Origin: Alkalimarinus sediminis | GTDB lineage: Bacteria; Pseudomonadota; Gammaproteobacteria; Pseudomonadales; Oleiphilaceae | Direction: 5' to 3' | NCBI RefSeq assembly: GCF_026427595.1 | Contig: NZ_CP101527.1 | Coordinates: forward strand, 2,265,501-2,329,500 | Length of the DNA stretch: 64,000 nucleotides | Translations under genes and position numbers: made by a program | Notes under the pieces: generated by a model | What the model was told of the DNA's origin: nothing | Seen by the model: the letters and a program-made list of their open reading frames with translations, nothing else | The model's database searches: none | In this document: one piece after another, positions 1 through 11,208 of the stretch | How positions within the stretch are numbered: position 1 is the first letter of the stretch | Layout: every line of letters starts with the position of its first letter

Positions 1-511
1 TAGCTAGCGCAGCATCACCACCACTTAAGCCGATCAAAACACCGATGCGGTTAGTGCCGTGAACATACTGACCAACAACTGCGTTTTCAGTCGTTACAAT
101 ACGACGAACACCGATGTTTTCACCAATTTTCTGAACCAATGCTTCACGAGCTACTTCAAGCTCACCTTCCATTAGTTTTGCAACATCAGTTTCACGAGTT
201 TCGAATGCCTTCTCAACAACAGCATCAACAAACCCCAAGAAACCTTCATCACGTGCAGCAAAATCAGTTTCGCTGTTAACTTCAACTAGCACAGCAAAAG
301 TAGCGTCATCAGAAACTTTAGCTCTAACTACACCATCAGCAGCAGTACGGCCCGCTTTTTTAGCAGCCTTCATGCCACTGTTTTTACGCAATTCTTCAAT
401 CGCAGCATCGATATCGCCACCTGATTCTTTGAGTGCTTTCTTACACTCCATCATTCCTAAACCAGTACGATCACGAAGCTCTTTCACCAAAGAGGCAGAA
501 ATAGCAGCCAT
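1..511 (-). CDS. tsf: Elongation factor Ts (partial, C-terminus outside window)
   Basis: Guanine-nucleotide exchange factor that recycles EF-Tu during translation elongation. The minus-strand reading frame starts at the ATG at 511-509 and runs off the window edge, giving about 170 residues. The N-terminus ([20 protein letters not shown]) is the conserved UBA-like EF-Ts start, and [10 protein letters not shown] matches the EF-Tu contact motif TDFVA(K/R). It lies downstream of rpsB in the same orientation, the usual rpsB-tsf operon, with a GC hairpin between the genes. The family identity is clear; only the 3' end is missing. Confidence 0.96.
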   Translation of the reverse strand, partial: MAAISASLVKELRDRTGLGMMECKKALKESGGDIDAAIEELRKNSGMKAAKKAGRTAADGVVRAKVSDDATFAVLVEVNSETDFAARDEGFLGFVDAVVEKAFETRETDVAKLMEGELEVAREALVQKIGENIGVRRIVTTENAVVGQYVHGTNRIGVLIGLSGGDAALA

Positions 512-565
512 GTTAATTCCTCTTGATTTTAATGCCCTAAGGCATTCAAATTAAATTAGTTTTAC

Positions 566-591
566 AAAAAAAGGGGCAAAGCCCCTTTTTT
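566..591 (-). terminator. rpsB-tsf intergenic hairpin (attenuator/terminator)
   Basis: A perfect inverted repeat, GGGGC-AAA-GCCCC, is flanked by A6 on one side and T6 on the other, so it reads as an intrinsic terminator on either strand. It lies between rpsB and tsf. Partial termination between these two genes is known in E. coli, so this probably tunes the S2:EF-Ts ratio. Confidence 0.7.
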
Positions 592-681
592 GCCATCTTG
601 CAATACTGGCATGAGGCAACGACATCAAACACCTATATTGCAAGACTATCGGACAGTCTAAAAGCAGTCACACTCAGCAGA

Positions 682-1428
682 TTATTCTGCTGCTGGTTGC
701 TCGCTAGCTTCTTCGCTGACTTCTACAAACTCATCAGAGTTTGCGCTACCAACAGTACCTTCAAGACATGCATCTGCAACCGCTTTTGCATAAACCTGAA
801 TTGCGCGAATCGCATCATCATTACCTGGAATGATGTAATCAACGCCATCTGGATCACTGTTAGTATCAACGATACCGATAACCGGGATACCTAGCTTGTT
901 AGCTTCTTTAATAGCGATACGCTCGTGGTCAACATCGATTACGAACAATGCATCAGGTAGACCACCCATATCTTTAATACCACCAATACTACGCTCAAGC
1001 TTATCCATCTCGCGAGTAAGCATTAATGCTTCTTTCTTAGTGATCTTCTCAAAAGTACCATCTTGGCTTTGAGTAGCAAGATCTCTATAACGACGGATAG
1101 ACTGACGAATAGTCTTGTAGTTTGTCAGCATACCACCTAACCAGCGGTGGTTTACGTAAGGCATACCTGCACGGATAGCTTCTTCTTTAACTATCTTGCT
1201 TGCAGCACGCTTAGTGCCAACCATAAGAACCTTGTTTTTGTTCTCTGCCAAGTTCTTAATAATATTAAGAGACTGGTTAAACGCAGGAACAGTATGCTCA
1301 AGGTTAATTATATGAATTTTGTTACGAGCACCAAAAATGTACTTACCCATTTTTGGGTTCCAGTAACGAGTTTGGTGTCCAAAGTGTACACCTGCTTTAA
1401 GCAGGTCGCGCATAGAAACTGCAGCCAT
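682..1428 (-). CDS. rpsB: 30S ribosomal protein S2
   Basis: Ribosomal protein S2, a late-assembling component of the 30S subunit. The frame is open further upstream, but the start at 1428 ([20 protein letters not shown]) is chosen because it matches the family N-terminus and is preceded by AAGGA at a suitable distance. The 248-residue product fits the usual 240-250. The signature regions [20 protein letters not shown] and [14 protein letters not shown] are present, and the tail is acidic. It is followed by tsf and is divergent from map. Expression is likely subject to S2 autoregulation through the long leader upstream. Confidence 0.98.
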   Translation of the reverse strand: MAAVSMRDLLKAGVHFGHQTRYWNPKMGKYIFGARNKIHIINLEHTVPAFNQSLNIIKNLAENKNKVLMVGTKRAASKIVKEEAIRAGMPYVNHRWLGGMLTNYKTIRQSIRRYRDLATQSQDGTFEKITKKEALMLTREMDKLERSIGGIKDMGGLPDALFVIDVDHERIAIKEANKLGIPVIGIVDTNSDPDGVDYIIPGNDDAIRAIQVYAKAVADACLEGTVGSANSDEFVEVSEEASEQPAAE

Positions 1429-1690
1429 TGTAAAATCCTTAACTATTAATTGGGTTAGTCCTCCACATGCCCCATCATTCAACTCTCTTAAGGACCAAAC
1501 ACTTAGCAAATACCGGTGTTTCGATCACCATGAGCACCCAGAACAACGTGACGGCACGTGTGCGAATTTTGCGCTAACAATAATGATAGACGACTATTTC
1601 TAGGTAACTTTCGTTACTATAAAAATGAATCTTCACACAGTTATTGAATAGAGCGGGCGCTTTATACCATATTGCTCGACTAAACAGAAG
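1429..1690 (-). promoter_or_regulatory. rpsB promoter and long S2 leader
   Basis: On the minus strand there is an extended -10 TGGTATAAA (1669-1661), followed directly by a GC-rich discriminator GCGCCCGC (1660-1653); no good -35 is visible. An extended -10 with a GC-rich discriminator is typical of stringently controlled ribosomal promoters and of the rpsB promoter described in gammaproteobacteria. Transcription from about 1654 would give a 225-nt leader, long enough for the autogenous S2-binding structure. The rest of the rpsB-map gap (about 1690-1890) should hold the divergent map promoter, which I could not pin down. Confidence 0.6.
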
Positions 1691-1890
1691 CCAAAAATTA
1701 AATATCCAACTAATAAATGAGAGCATTTCTCATATCGCACACAACAGGGTAAAATACCCTCAAATATCAACAAGGGATACGGTGTCACTTACCCTACCCG
1801 TTTCTATATGATGCAACAAAATACTTAAAAATCGAATAAATTCAAAGCATTATTCGAGCACACTCATGACTCAGACATTTAGAGACAGTA

Positions 1891-2670
1891 ATGAAAGTAA
1901 CCATAAAAACGCCTGAAGAAATTGAAAAAATGCGTGTGGCTGGCCGTCTGGCTGCCGAAGTACTTGAGATGATCGAGCCCTATGTAAAAGCAGGCGTGTC
2001 TACAGGCGAGTTAAATGACATCTGCCATAAATATATCACTGAAGTTCAAAATGCGATCCCTGCTCCACTCAACTATCGAGGGTTCCCTAAGTCTATTTGT
2101 ACATCAGTTAACCAGGTTATTTGTCACGGAATACCGAGCGATAAAAAAATATTGAAAAACGGCGACATCATTAATATCGACATCACCGTCATTAAAGATG
2201 AGTATCATGGCGATACTAGCAAAATGTTTTTTATTGGCAAGCCAACCAGTGCAGCAGAGCGCCTGGCAAGGATTACTCAAGAGTGTATGTATAAAGGAAT
2301 TGAGCTAGTTAAGCCTGGTGCAAGGTTAGGAGATATTGGCCACGTTATTCAACAACACGCCGAATCTAATTACTACTCAGTGGTCCGAGAATATTGCGGT
2401 CATGGCATCGGTAAGGTGTTTCATGAAGAGCCTCAAGTGATGCACTACGGCACTCCTGGTACTGGTTTAACTTTAAAAGAAGGCATGATCTTCACGATAG
2501 AGCCAATGATTAACCAAGGAAAACGCCACTGCAAACTGCTCCCTGACGAGTGGACCGTGGTCACCAAAGACAGAAAGTTATCGGCTCAATGGGAGCATAC
2601 TGTACTGGTAACAGCGGATGGCTTCGAGATACTCACGTTAAGAGAAGAAGAGCGTGCACATTTTTCTTAA
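1891..2670 (+). CDS. map: Methionine aminopeptidase, type I
   Basis: Removes the initiator methionine from nascent proteins; a cytosolic dinuclear metalloprotease. The 259-residue length and the five metal ligands match the family: D97 (INIDITV), D108 (HGDTSK), H171 (CGHGIG), E204 (FTIEPM) and E235 (WEHT), plus the substrate-contacting H79. It is divergent from rpsB-tsf and 38 bp upstream of glnD, the order seen in pseudomonads. The C-terminal extension (LREEERAHFS) is ordinary. Confidence 0.97.
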   Translation: MKVTIKTPEEIEKMRVAGRLAAEVLEMIEPYVKAGVSTGELNDICHKYITEVQNAIPAPLNYRGFPKSICTSVNQVICHGIPSDKKILKNGDIINIDITVIKDEYHGDTSKMFFIGKPTSAAERLARITQECMYKGIELVKPGARLGDIGHVIQQHAESNYYSVVREYCGHGIGKVFHEEPQVMHYGTPGTGLTLKEGMIFTIEPMINQGKRHCKLLPDEWTVVTKDRKLSAQWEHTVLVTADGFEILTLREEERAHFS

Positions 2671-2708
2671 GCGTGACGTAACCATGATTAACGGAGCAAT
2701 AGCGTAAG

Positions 2709-5411
2709 ATGATAGATAATAGCCCTATTATTGAGGCGCTCAGCGAACACGACGAACTATCACTGGATAATTTAAAGTCCACGATAGAACAAGCACCTGC
2801 TCCTGCAATCGCAGCTCGAGATGCACTTAAAAAAGCCTCAGAACTACTTGATGGCTTTTTTATGGGCAACCGGGATATTAAACAATTGGTAGAAGCTCGC
2901 GCTTGGTTTGTTGATCAAGTTCTCAAAATTCTCTGGGAGCAGTTCAACTGGAAAGGCAAAGATAATATAAGCTTAATTGCAGTCGGTGGCTATGGTCGAG
3001 GCGAGCTTCACCCCTACTCTGATATCGATATATTAATTCTAATTCAGAGTGATATAAGCCCTGAGTATGAAGACGCCATTAGTCAATTCGTAACACTACT
3101 TTGGGATTTAAGATTAGATATTGGTCACAGCGTTAGAACCATCGAAGAGTGTATTGAATCAGCCGCCGACGATATCACCATCGCCACCAATCTATTAGAA
3201 ACCCGAACCATTGCGGGGAACGACATTCTACGAGAGCTATTAAGCTCCCGAGCTTACTCAGACGATGTTTGCTCCGATCGTGCTTATTTTCTAGCTAAAA
3301 AAGAAGAGCAGCGCCAACGACACGAAAAGTATAGCGACACTGAATATAACCTAGAGCCCAACTTAAAGTCTTCTCCCGGTACACTCCGAGATATTCAAAC
3401 AATCGGTTGGATTACCAAACGTCACTTTGGGTTAAGTTGTACGTCTGAGTTAACCAGATATGAATTTTTAACGGATGAAGAGTATCAAAACCTGGTAGAT
3501 GGCGAGCGTTTTTTGTGGAAGATGCGCTATGGCCTGCAAATTGTCGCTAAAAGGAACGAGAATAGACTGCTATTTGATCATCAACGCAAGCTCACTAGCA
3601 TGCTCGGATTCGAAGACACCGAGAAGAAGTTAGGTGTTGAAATCATGATGCAGCAATATTACCGAGTGGTATTAGGGCTAGCTGAGCTGACAGATGTCAT
3701 CCTGCAACATTTTGATGAAGCGATTCTTCGGGGCAGTGAAAAAGAAGTCGTAGTCCCCTTAAACAAACGTTTTCAGATCAAAAACCAGTATATCGAAGCG
3801 GTTAACAACCAGATTTTTGCCTATGCCCCATACGCGATTATCGAAATTTTTCTACTAATGGCTCAAAACCCACACATAAAGGGTATCAGAGCGACGACCA
3901 TTCGAGCACTAAGGGCCCATAAGCACCTTATTGATAATAATTTCAGAAAAAATATTGCAGTCACGTCATTGTTTATGGAATTAATGAGAACCCCTCATGA
4001 CTTCCATAGAACACTATCCAGTATGAAACGCTACAACGTGCTTGGGCGCTATCTGCCAGAATTTGGCAAAATCATCGGCCAGATGCAGCATGATCTATTC
4101 CACGCCTATACTGTTGATGCCCACACGCTGCGAGTTATCCGGAACATGGTAAACCTCAGAGAGCATTCGGCACGCGCTAAATATCCGCTTGCGTCTCGCC
4201 TAATCTATCGCTTACCAAAACTCGAACTGCTTTATATCGCAGGCTTATATCATGACATCGCTAAGGGACGAGGTGGAAACCACTCCGACTTGGGGGCGGT
4301 AGATGCAGAACAGTTCTGTGTTAGACACCACCTAAGCAAACGAGACACTCAATTGGTTTGCTGGTTAGTTGAAAACCACCTGTTAATGTCGATGACAGCG
4401 CAGAAGAAAGACATTCAGGACCCAGATATTATTCACAGCTTCGCGGTTGAAGTACCCAGCCAAGTTCACCTAGATTACCTCTATGTACTTACCGTAACAG
4501 ATATAGATGCTACCAACCCCATACTCTGGAACACGTGGAGAGCATCACTATTACGACAGCTTTATCTCGAAGCTAGACGTGCTTTACGCCGGGGTATTGA
4601 AAACCCGGTAGACAAAGATGAATGGATATCTGCTACCCAAGCAGAGGTTCAGGACATCCTGTATGATCAAGGTTTTAGCAGCAGTAAAATAGAGGCGATT
4701 TGGAACACGCTTGAAGACGACTACTTCCTACAAGACTCCACTATAGAGATGGCGTGGCAGATTTCCTCAATCATACAGCACGGTGAAAACAGCGAGCCGT
4801 TAATACTGATTAAAGACGTAGAAGATCATCAAGGGGAAGGTTACACCCAAATTATGATCTACCTACCAGACGGTGAAGGCCTCTTTGCCGCCACTACTGC
4901 CGTCTTAGAACAGCTAAACCTTAACATCGTTAGCGCAAGAATCAATTCAGGTAGAGGTCCATGCAGCCTTAGCACCTTTGTTGTGCTCGACGAAAATAAT
5001 CAATCCCTAGCGCGGGACCCAGAGCGAAAAGCAAAAGTGCATCACCGATTGATAGATGAACTAGATGACGCTGACGACTACCCTGAGATCATCCAGCGCC
5101 GAACCCCTCGGCAGTTAAAGCACTTCTCATTTCCTACTGAAGTAACCTTCAGCAATGACATGATTAATCAACGTACTGTCATGGAAGTAATCACTCCTGA
5201 CCGCCCAGGCCTTCTTGCCCGTATCGGGTGCATTCTTGTAGATAACAAAGTGGCTCTGGTAAACGCCAAGATTGCCACCCTGGGTGAGCGTGTAGAAGAC
5301 GTATTTTTCATAACCCAAGAAGATGGACACCCCATTAGCGACCCCAAATTGTGTGAGCAGCTACAAAAAAGTATCTGCGACCAATTAGATGAGCATGTTC
5401 AAGCAAGTTAG
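2709..5411 (+). CDS. glnD: Bifunctional PII uridylyltransferase / uridylyl-removing enzyme
   Basis: Glutamine sensor that uridylylates PII (GlnB/GlnK) when nitrogen is short and deuridylylates it when glutamine is high. The 900 residues carry the expected order of domains. The nucleotidyltransferase motif GGYGRGELHPYSDIDILIL is at 93-111, with catalytic D105 and D107. The HD hydrolase domain has YHDIAKGRGGNHS (H515, D516). Two C-terminal ACT domains follow (about 698-770 and 822-880, the second containing VITPDRPGLLARIG). Length and architecture are standard. Confidence 0.97.
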   Translation: MIDNSPIIEALSEHDELSLDNLKSTIEQAPAPAIAARDALKKASELLDGFFMGNRDIKQLVEARAWFVDQVLKILWEQFNWKGKDNISLIAVGGYGRGELHPYSDIDILILIQSDISPEYEDAISQFVTLLWDLRLDIGHSVRTIEECIESAADDITIATNLLETRTIAGNDILRELLSSRAYSDDVCSDRAYFLAKKEEQRQRHEKYSDTEYNLEPNLKSSPGTLRDIQTIGWITKRHFGLSCTSELTRYEFLTDEEYQNLVDGERFLWKMRYGLQIVAKRNENRLLFDHQRKLTSMLGFEDTEKKLGVEIMMQQYYRVVLGLAELTDVILQHFDEAILRGSEKEVVVPLNKRFQIKNQYIEAVNNQIFAYAPYAIIEIFLLMAQNPHIKGIRATTIRALRAHKHLIDNNFRKNIAVTSLFMELMRTPHDFHRTLSSMKRYNVLGRYLPEFGKIIGQMQHDLFHAYTVDAHTLRVIRNMVNLREHSARAKYPLASRLIYRLPKLELLYIAGLYHDIAKGRGGNHSDLGAVDAEQFCVRHHLSKRDTQLVCWLVENHLLMSMTAQKKDIQDPDIIHSFAVEVPSQVHLDYLYVLTVTDIDATNPILWNTWRASLLRQLYLEARRALRRGIENPVDKDEWISATQAEVQDILYDQGFSSSKIEAIWNTLEDDYFLQDSTIEMAWQISSIIQHGENSEPLILIKDVEDHQGEGYTQIMIYLPDGEGLFAATTAVLEQLNLNIVSARINSGRGPCSLSTFVVLDENNQSLARDPERKAKVHHRLIDELDDADDYPEIIQRRTPRQLKHFSFPTEVTFSNDMINQRTVMEVITPDRPGLLARIGCILVDNKVALVNAKIATLGERVEDVFFITQEDGHPISDPKLCEQLQKSICDQLDEHVQAS

Positions 5412-5450
5412 TATAAAAAGTAAACGAAACGACAGGAAGAGCAACGCAGG

Positions 5451-6668
5451 ATGAATTCAGATTTAAACAAACTACAACCCTACCCGTTTGAGAAACTCAA
5501 TCAGCTCAAAAGTGAAGTTACCCCATGCTCTGACTACTCACCTATAGCTCTATCTATTGGTGAACCCAAACATGACTCACCCAGCTTTGTTCTGGAAGAG
5601 CTCACTAAACAGCTCGGTAAGCTCGCGGTATACCCGTCCACCAAAGGCATTCCAGAGTTACGACAGAGCATTTGCAACTGGTTAACCAAACGTTTTAAGT
5701 TGGCACCTGCTTCACTCGACCCTGAGCAACATGTGTTGCCCGTTAATGGTACCAGAGAAGCAATATTCTCGTTGACGCAAGCAGTCATAAACCGAAGTTC
5801 AAAAGAAGGCGAAGCACTTCCTTTGGTGGTAAGTCCAAACCCCTTTTACCAGATCTACGAAGGCGCGGCATTCTTAGCCGGTGCAGAGCCACATTTTTTG
5901 CCTTGTTTAGAAGATAATCATTACACTCCAGACTTTGATGCGGTTGCGCCCGAGGTGTGGCAACGTTGCCAACTGCTATTTTTATGCAGCCCAGGCAACC
6001 CAACCGGTGCAGTTATACCTTCTGAAACACTGAAAAAATTAATTCTACTGGCTGACCAGTATGATTTTATTATCGCGTCAGACGAGTGCTACTCAGAAAT
6101 ATACTGTGATGAGTCTTGCCCCCCTATAGGCCTATTGCAGGCATGCGCTGAGATGAACCGACACAACTATGAGCGCTGTGTGGTATTCCATAGTTTATCT
6201 AAACGCTCAAACCTACCTGGCCTTCGCTCTGGTTTTGTTGCCGGTGATGCTCGCATAATGGAGCAGTTTCTGCGTTATCGAACTTACCACGGCTGTGCGA
6301 TGCCCATACAACACCAGTTGGCCAGCATAGCGGCGTGGGATGACGAAAGCCATGTGGTAGAGAACCGCTCATTCTATCGAGAGAAATTCTCGACAGTCAT
6401 CCCTATACTCAATGAAGTAATGACAGCCGAGCAAACCGACGCCAGCTTTTACTTGTGGCTAAAAACCCCTATTCGAGACGACCTGTTTGCACAACAGCTG
6501 TTTCAAGAGAAACATGTCACGGTTTTACCAGGGCGATATCTATCCAGAACCGTTGACGGCGTAAATCCGGGAGAGAACCGGGTCAGACTCGCATTAGTCG
6601 CACCTTTAAAAGAGTGTATCGATGCAGCAGAAAGAATTCGTGACTTTGCCAAAAGCTTAGAAAAGTAA
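5451..6668 (+). CDS. dapC: Succinyldiaminopimelate transaminase
   Basis: PLP-dependent fold-type I aminotransferase of the succinylase branch of lysine/diaminopimelate synthesis, converting N-succinyl-2-amino-6-ketopimelate to N-succinyl-LL-DAP with glutamate. The 405 residues include SPGNPTGAV, the ASDECYSEIY region and the PLP lysine K251 in HSLSKRSNLPGLRSGF. Position just before dapD and dapE argues for DapC over other class I aminotransferases. The start ATG at 5451 follows a weak GCAGG. Confidence 0.9.
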   Translation: MNSDLNKLQPYPFEKLNQLKSEVTPCSDYSPIALSIGEPKHDSPSFVLEELTKQLGKLAVYPSTKGIPELRQSICNWLTKRFKLAPASLDPEQHVLPVNGTREAIFSLTQAVINRSSKEGEALPLVVSPNPFYQIYEGAAFLAGAEPHFLPCLEDNHYTPDFDAVAPEVWQRCQLLFLCSPGNPTGAVIPSETLKKLILLADQYDFIIASDECYSEIYCDESCPPIGLLQACAEMNRHNYERCVVFHSLSKRSNLPGLRSGFVAGDARIMEQFLRYRTYHGCAMPIQHQLASIAAWDDESHVVENRSFYREKFSTVIPILNEVMTAEQTDASFYLWLKTPIRDDLFAQQLFQEKHVTVLPGRYLSRTVDGVNPGENRVRLALVAPLKECIDAAERIRDFAKSLEK

Positions 6669-6683
6669 TCGTTTATAAGGATT

Positions 6684-7034
6684 ATGACTGTGACTATTAT
6701 GTACGGTATTAAAAATTGCGATACCATAAAAAAGGCTCGCAAGTGGTTGGAAGCAGAAGCCATTGATTATCGCTTTCATGACTACAAAAAAGAGGGCACC
6801 GATGAGGCGCTGTTTAAAGAGTGGTTATCATCACTCGGTTGGGAAGCCGTCATTAATCGCAGAGGCACCACTTGGCGAAAACTGCCCGAAGATCAGCGAG
6901 CGAACATGGATAACGCCTCTGCCCTAACAGCCATGCTTGAAAACCCCTCTATTATCAAGCGGCCATTACTTGAACATAATGGCAAGAAGATATTAGGGTT
7001 TAAAGCAGACGAGTACGAGAACATATTCAAGTAA
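6684..7034 (+). CDS. ArsC/Spx-family thioredoxin-fold protein (YffB-like)
   Basis: A 116-residue thioredoxin-fold protein of the ArsC/Spx superfamily, similar to YffB. The N-terminus (MYGIKNCDTIKKARKWLE) carries the single conserved cysteine, C12, and the characteristic KRPLLEH(N)GK segment lies near residue 92. A gene of this family commonly sits between dapC and dapD in pseudomonad relatives, so it probably has a housekeeping redox role rather than arsenate resistance. Its biochemical function is not established. It starts 15 bp after dapC, consistent with one transcript. Confidence 0.8.
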   Translation: MTVTIMYGIKNCDTIKKARKWLEAEAIDYRFHDYKKEGTDEALFKEWLSSLGWEAVINRRGTTWRKLPEDQRANMDNASALTAMLENPSIIKRPLLEHNGKKILGFKADEYENIFK

Positions 7035-7104
7035 CGAGTCTTGTACGAATATAAAAACATATTGGTGTTGAATGGTTCTTATTTAAGCTAAATTGCCCTA
7101 ACCC

Positions 7105-7128
7105 ATAGGTTGTGCTTGCGCACCCTAT
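7105..7128. repeat. REP-like palindrome upstream of dapD
   Basis: An imperfect hairpin pairs ATAGG..GTGC (7105-7115) with GCACCCTAT (7120-7128) around a TTGC loop. The TAGGGTGCG core on the complementary strand recurs in the gap after dapD, suggesting a small dispersed palindromic repeat family. Confidence 0.55.
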
Positions 7129-7211
7129 AATATTTAGAAATTACTCAATCAATACGCTTAAATACGTGCCAGCCATATTAGAATTAATTAAATATCAAAC
7201 AGGAAATCAAA

Positions 7212-8240
7212 ATGAGTTTAGCGTTTGCAATCGGTGTAGGAACTAAAAATCAGAAAAGTGAATGGTTAGAAGTATTCTACGCTCAGCCCATTCACCAGCC
7301 ATCTGACTCGTTGTTATCAGCTGCCAAAGAAGCTCTAGGTTACGAGGGTGGCAACCAGGCGATTGAAGCGTCTAGCGATACTTTAGAGGCATTAGCAACT
7401 GCATTAAACAACAATGGTGAATCTGAGCAAGCGGCTATCGCCAGCGCAGCAAAAGCTAGCAACAGTCCTGTTGTTGTTACCATTCTAGAAGAGGATCTTC
7501 AGTCAGCAACCACACCAGAAGTTTACTTAAAGCTTCACTTACTTTCACACCGTTTAGTTAAGCCTCACGGTATTAACCTAAATGGCATGTTTGGCTTGCT
7601 ACCGAACGTAGCTTGGACCAACAAAGGCGCGATTGACTTAACTGAGCTAAATGCAAAGCAGCTTGAAGCGCGTCTAAATGGCGAATTATTAGCGGTTAAA
7701 TCAGTTGATAAATTCCCACCAATGACAGATTACGTTGTGCCATCAGGTGTTCGTATCGCTGCTACTTCACGAGTTCGATTAGGAGCCTACATCGGCGAGG
7801 GAACTACTATCATGCATGAGGGTTTTGTTAACTTTAATGCGGGTACTGAAGGCACCTCTATGATTGAAGGCCGCATTTCAGCTGGAGTTATGATCGGCGA
7901 AGGCTCAGATTTAGGCGGTGGCTGCTCAACAATGGGTACCCTTTCTGGTGGTGGAAACATGGTTATCTCTGTGGGTGCAAACTGCTTATTAGGCGCAAAC
8001 GCCGGCATTGGTATTCCATTGGGTGATCGTTGTACTGTTGAGGCGGGTCTTTACATCACTGCAGGTACTAAGGTCATGATGCTAGATGATCAGAACAATG
8101 CAGTAGAAACTGTTAAGGCGCGTGACTTGGCAGGTAAATCAGATCTACTATTCCGTCGTAACTCGGTTAATGGTCAGGTTGAGTGCAAGACTAACAAAAC
8201 CGCTATCGAACTGAATGAAGAGTTGCACGCCAATAACTAA
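7212..8240 (+). CDS. dapD: 2,3,4,5-tetrahydropyridine-2,6-dicarboxylate N-succinyltransferase
   Basis: Transfers succinyl from succinyl-CoA to tetrahydrodipicolinate in the succinylase DAP pathway. At 342 residues it belongs to the long Pseudomonas-type DapD group rather than the 274-residue E. coli type. The C-terminal half is a left-handed beta-helix with repeating hexads (ATSRVRLGAYIGEGTTIMHE, and GISAGVMIGEGSDLGGGCS-like turns). SD AGGAAA precedes the ATG. It is flanked by REP-like palindromes on both sides and may be transcribed separately from dapC. Confidence 0.95.
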   Translation: MSLAFAIGVGTKNQKSEWLEVFYAQPIHQPSDSLLSAAKEALGYEGGNQAIEASSDTLEALATALNNNGESEQAAIASAAKASNSPVVVTILEEDLQSATTPEVYLKLHLLSHRLVKPHGINLNGMFGLLPNVAWTNKGAIDLTELNAKQLEARLNGELLAVKSVDKFPPMTDYVVPSGVRIAATSRVRLGAYIGEGTTIMHEGFVNFNAGTEGTSMIEGRISAGVMIGEGSDLGGGCSTMGTLSGGGNMVISVGANCLLGANAGIGIPLGDRCTVEAGLYITAGTKVMMLDDQNNAVETVKARDLAGKSDLLFRRNSVNGQVECKTNKTAIELNEELHANN

Positions 8241-8285
8241 GACTCTTTTGCAGCAACATTCAACGGATATCATTATTTAACACAA

Positions 8286-8364
8286 TAGGGTGCGTTTGCA
8301 CACCGACGAAGAGCCAGTCATTAATATGATGCGGGCAAATTCAAGGTGCGCAACCACACCCTAT
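8286..8364. repeat. Paired inverted repeat between dapD and dapE
   Basis: TAGGGTG.G.TTGC.CACC at 8286-8304 is mirrored by GGTGCGCAACCACACCCTA at 8345-8363, with about 16 of 19 positions complementary. The two arms could form one long stem around a 40-nt loop. The same core occurs upstream of dapD at 7105-7128. The structure looks like a REP/BIME or a very small MITE and could act as an mRNA-stabilising or attenuating element between the genes. Confidence 0.6.
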
Positions 8365-8373
8365 ATGAAATAA

Positions 8374-10444
<2,071 letters not shown>

Positions 10445-10457
<13 letters not shown>

Positions 10458-10717
10458 TTCCAGGCTTCTTAAAGAAACCCAAAAAAGAGCTAACACCTCA
10501 ACAGAGAAATTTTAAGCTATTTGCTATTGGTGCGTTATTGTTGCTTGGAGGGCTTAGCATGATTATTGCGGCTAATTTTTATCTTCCTCCCTCTTTAAAA
10601 CAGGAGTTAATTACCCTAATCTCATTAATCATTGCATGTATTGGCGGGGTAATGGCAATCATTGGATACGTAAAACTTCTGCTAAGTAGAATTAACCACT
10701 TTATTAATCGTTCATAG
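10445..10717 (+). CDS. Small two-helix membrane protein, unknown function
   Basis: A 90-residue protein with a basic, proline-rich N-terminus (MPSIIPGFLKKPKKELTPQQ) and two hydrophobic segments at about 25-46 and 55-80, so probably an inner-membrane hairpin. It overlaps the end of rlmA by 13 bp, so it is probably translated by coupling. I do not recognise the family. Proper protein-like composition and tight packing support it as a real gene. Confidence 0.7.
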
Positions 10718-10731
10718 ACTGAGCAAACCTC

Positions 10732-11139
10732 ATGACAGATCAAACCAAACAAGCGGATGACCACCCTCGCCAGCCGGATATAGAAGTCTATATAAAAGAG
10801 TGCTCAATCGAAGAGATTATAAGCTGGCTCGGTAGTGTATTTAATGACGTTAACACTCATGGCCCACTAGATAAGCCATCGATTAATGTCACCTGTTCAA
10901 CCGCTAACAATAGCATCCCTCTCACGATTTACACCGGGGCAGCAGGAAAACTCTATACTAGCTTATGGTTTCAGTCAGAACATACTCCGTGGAAAACCGA
11001 TTTGGACTGTGCAATGGCTATGGCCAACGCATTAGGAAACGAAGTAAGGTGTGCAACCGATAGTTGGCAAGAGTCAGAAGATTCAGACAACCAGTGGTGG
11101 AAGATAACCCGCGAAGGCAAAACAATGGTGAGTTGGTAA
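10732..11139 (+). CDS. Conserved-looking soluble protein, unknown function
   Basis: A 135-residue acidic cytosolic protein without signal peptide or membrane segments. Visible features are IEEIISWLGSVF, the central YTGAAGKLYTSLWFQSEHTPW and a tryptophan-rich C-terminus (NQWWKITREGKTMVSW). It is the last gene of the dapE-rlmA run, 14 bp after the previous gene, and is followed by a strong hairpin. I do not recognise the family and assign no function. Confidence 0.7.
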   Translation: MTDQTKQADDHPRQPDIEVYIKECSIEEIISWLGSVFNDVNTHGPLDKPSINVTCSTANNSIPLTIYTGAAGKLYTSLWFQSEHTPWKTDLDCAMAMANALGNEVRCATDSWQESEDSDNQWWKITREGKTMVSW

Positions 11140-11146
11140 CAAATAC

Positions 11147-11187
11147 AAATGCCATCGAAACATAGATTCCGATGGCATTTAAGGTTT
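11147..11187. terminator. Bidirectional hairpin between convergent genes
   Basis: AAATGCCATCG (11147-11157) pairs perfectly with CGATGGCATTT (11170-11180), followed by AAGGTTTTT on the plus strand. It separates the plus-strand dapE-rlmA run from the convergent cold-shock gene and could terminate both. Confidence 0.7.
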
Positions 11188-11208
11188 TTATAGCGTTTAA
11201 ATTAAGTG

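Noticed and set aside
1429-1509. N-terminal extension of rpsB by 27 codons
   Set aside because: The extension has no S2 similarity, while the ATG at 1428 has AAGGA upstream and the family N-terminus.
6684-7034. Arsenate reductase annotation
   Set aside because: No arsenic-resistance genes are nearby; position between dapC and dapD fits the YffB-like housekeeping family member.
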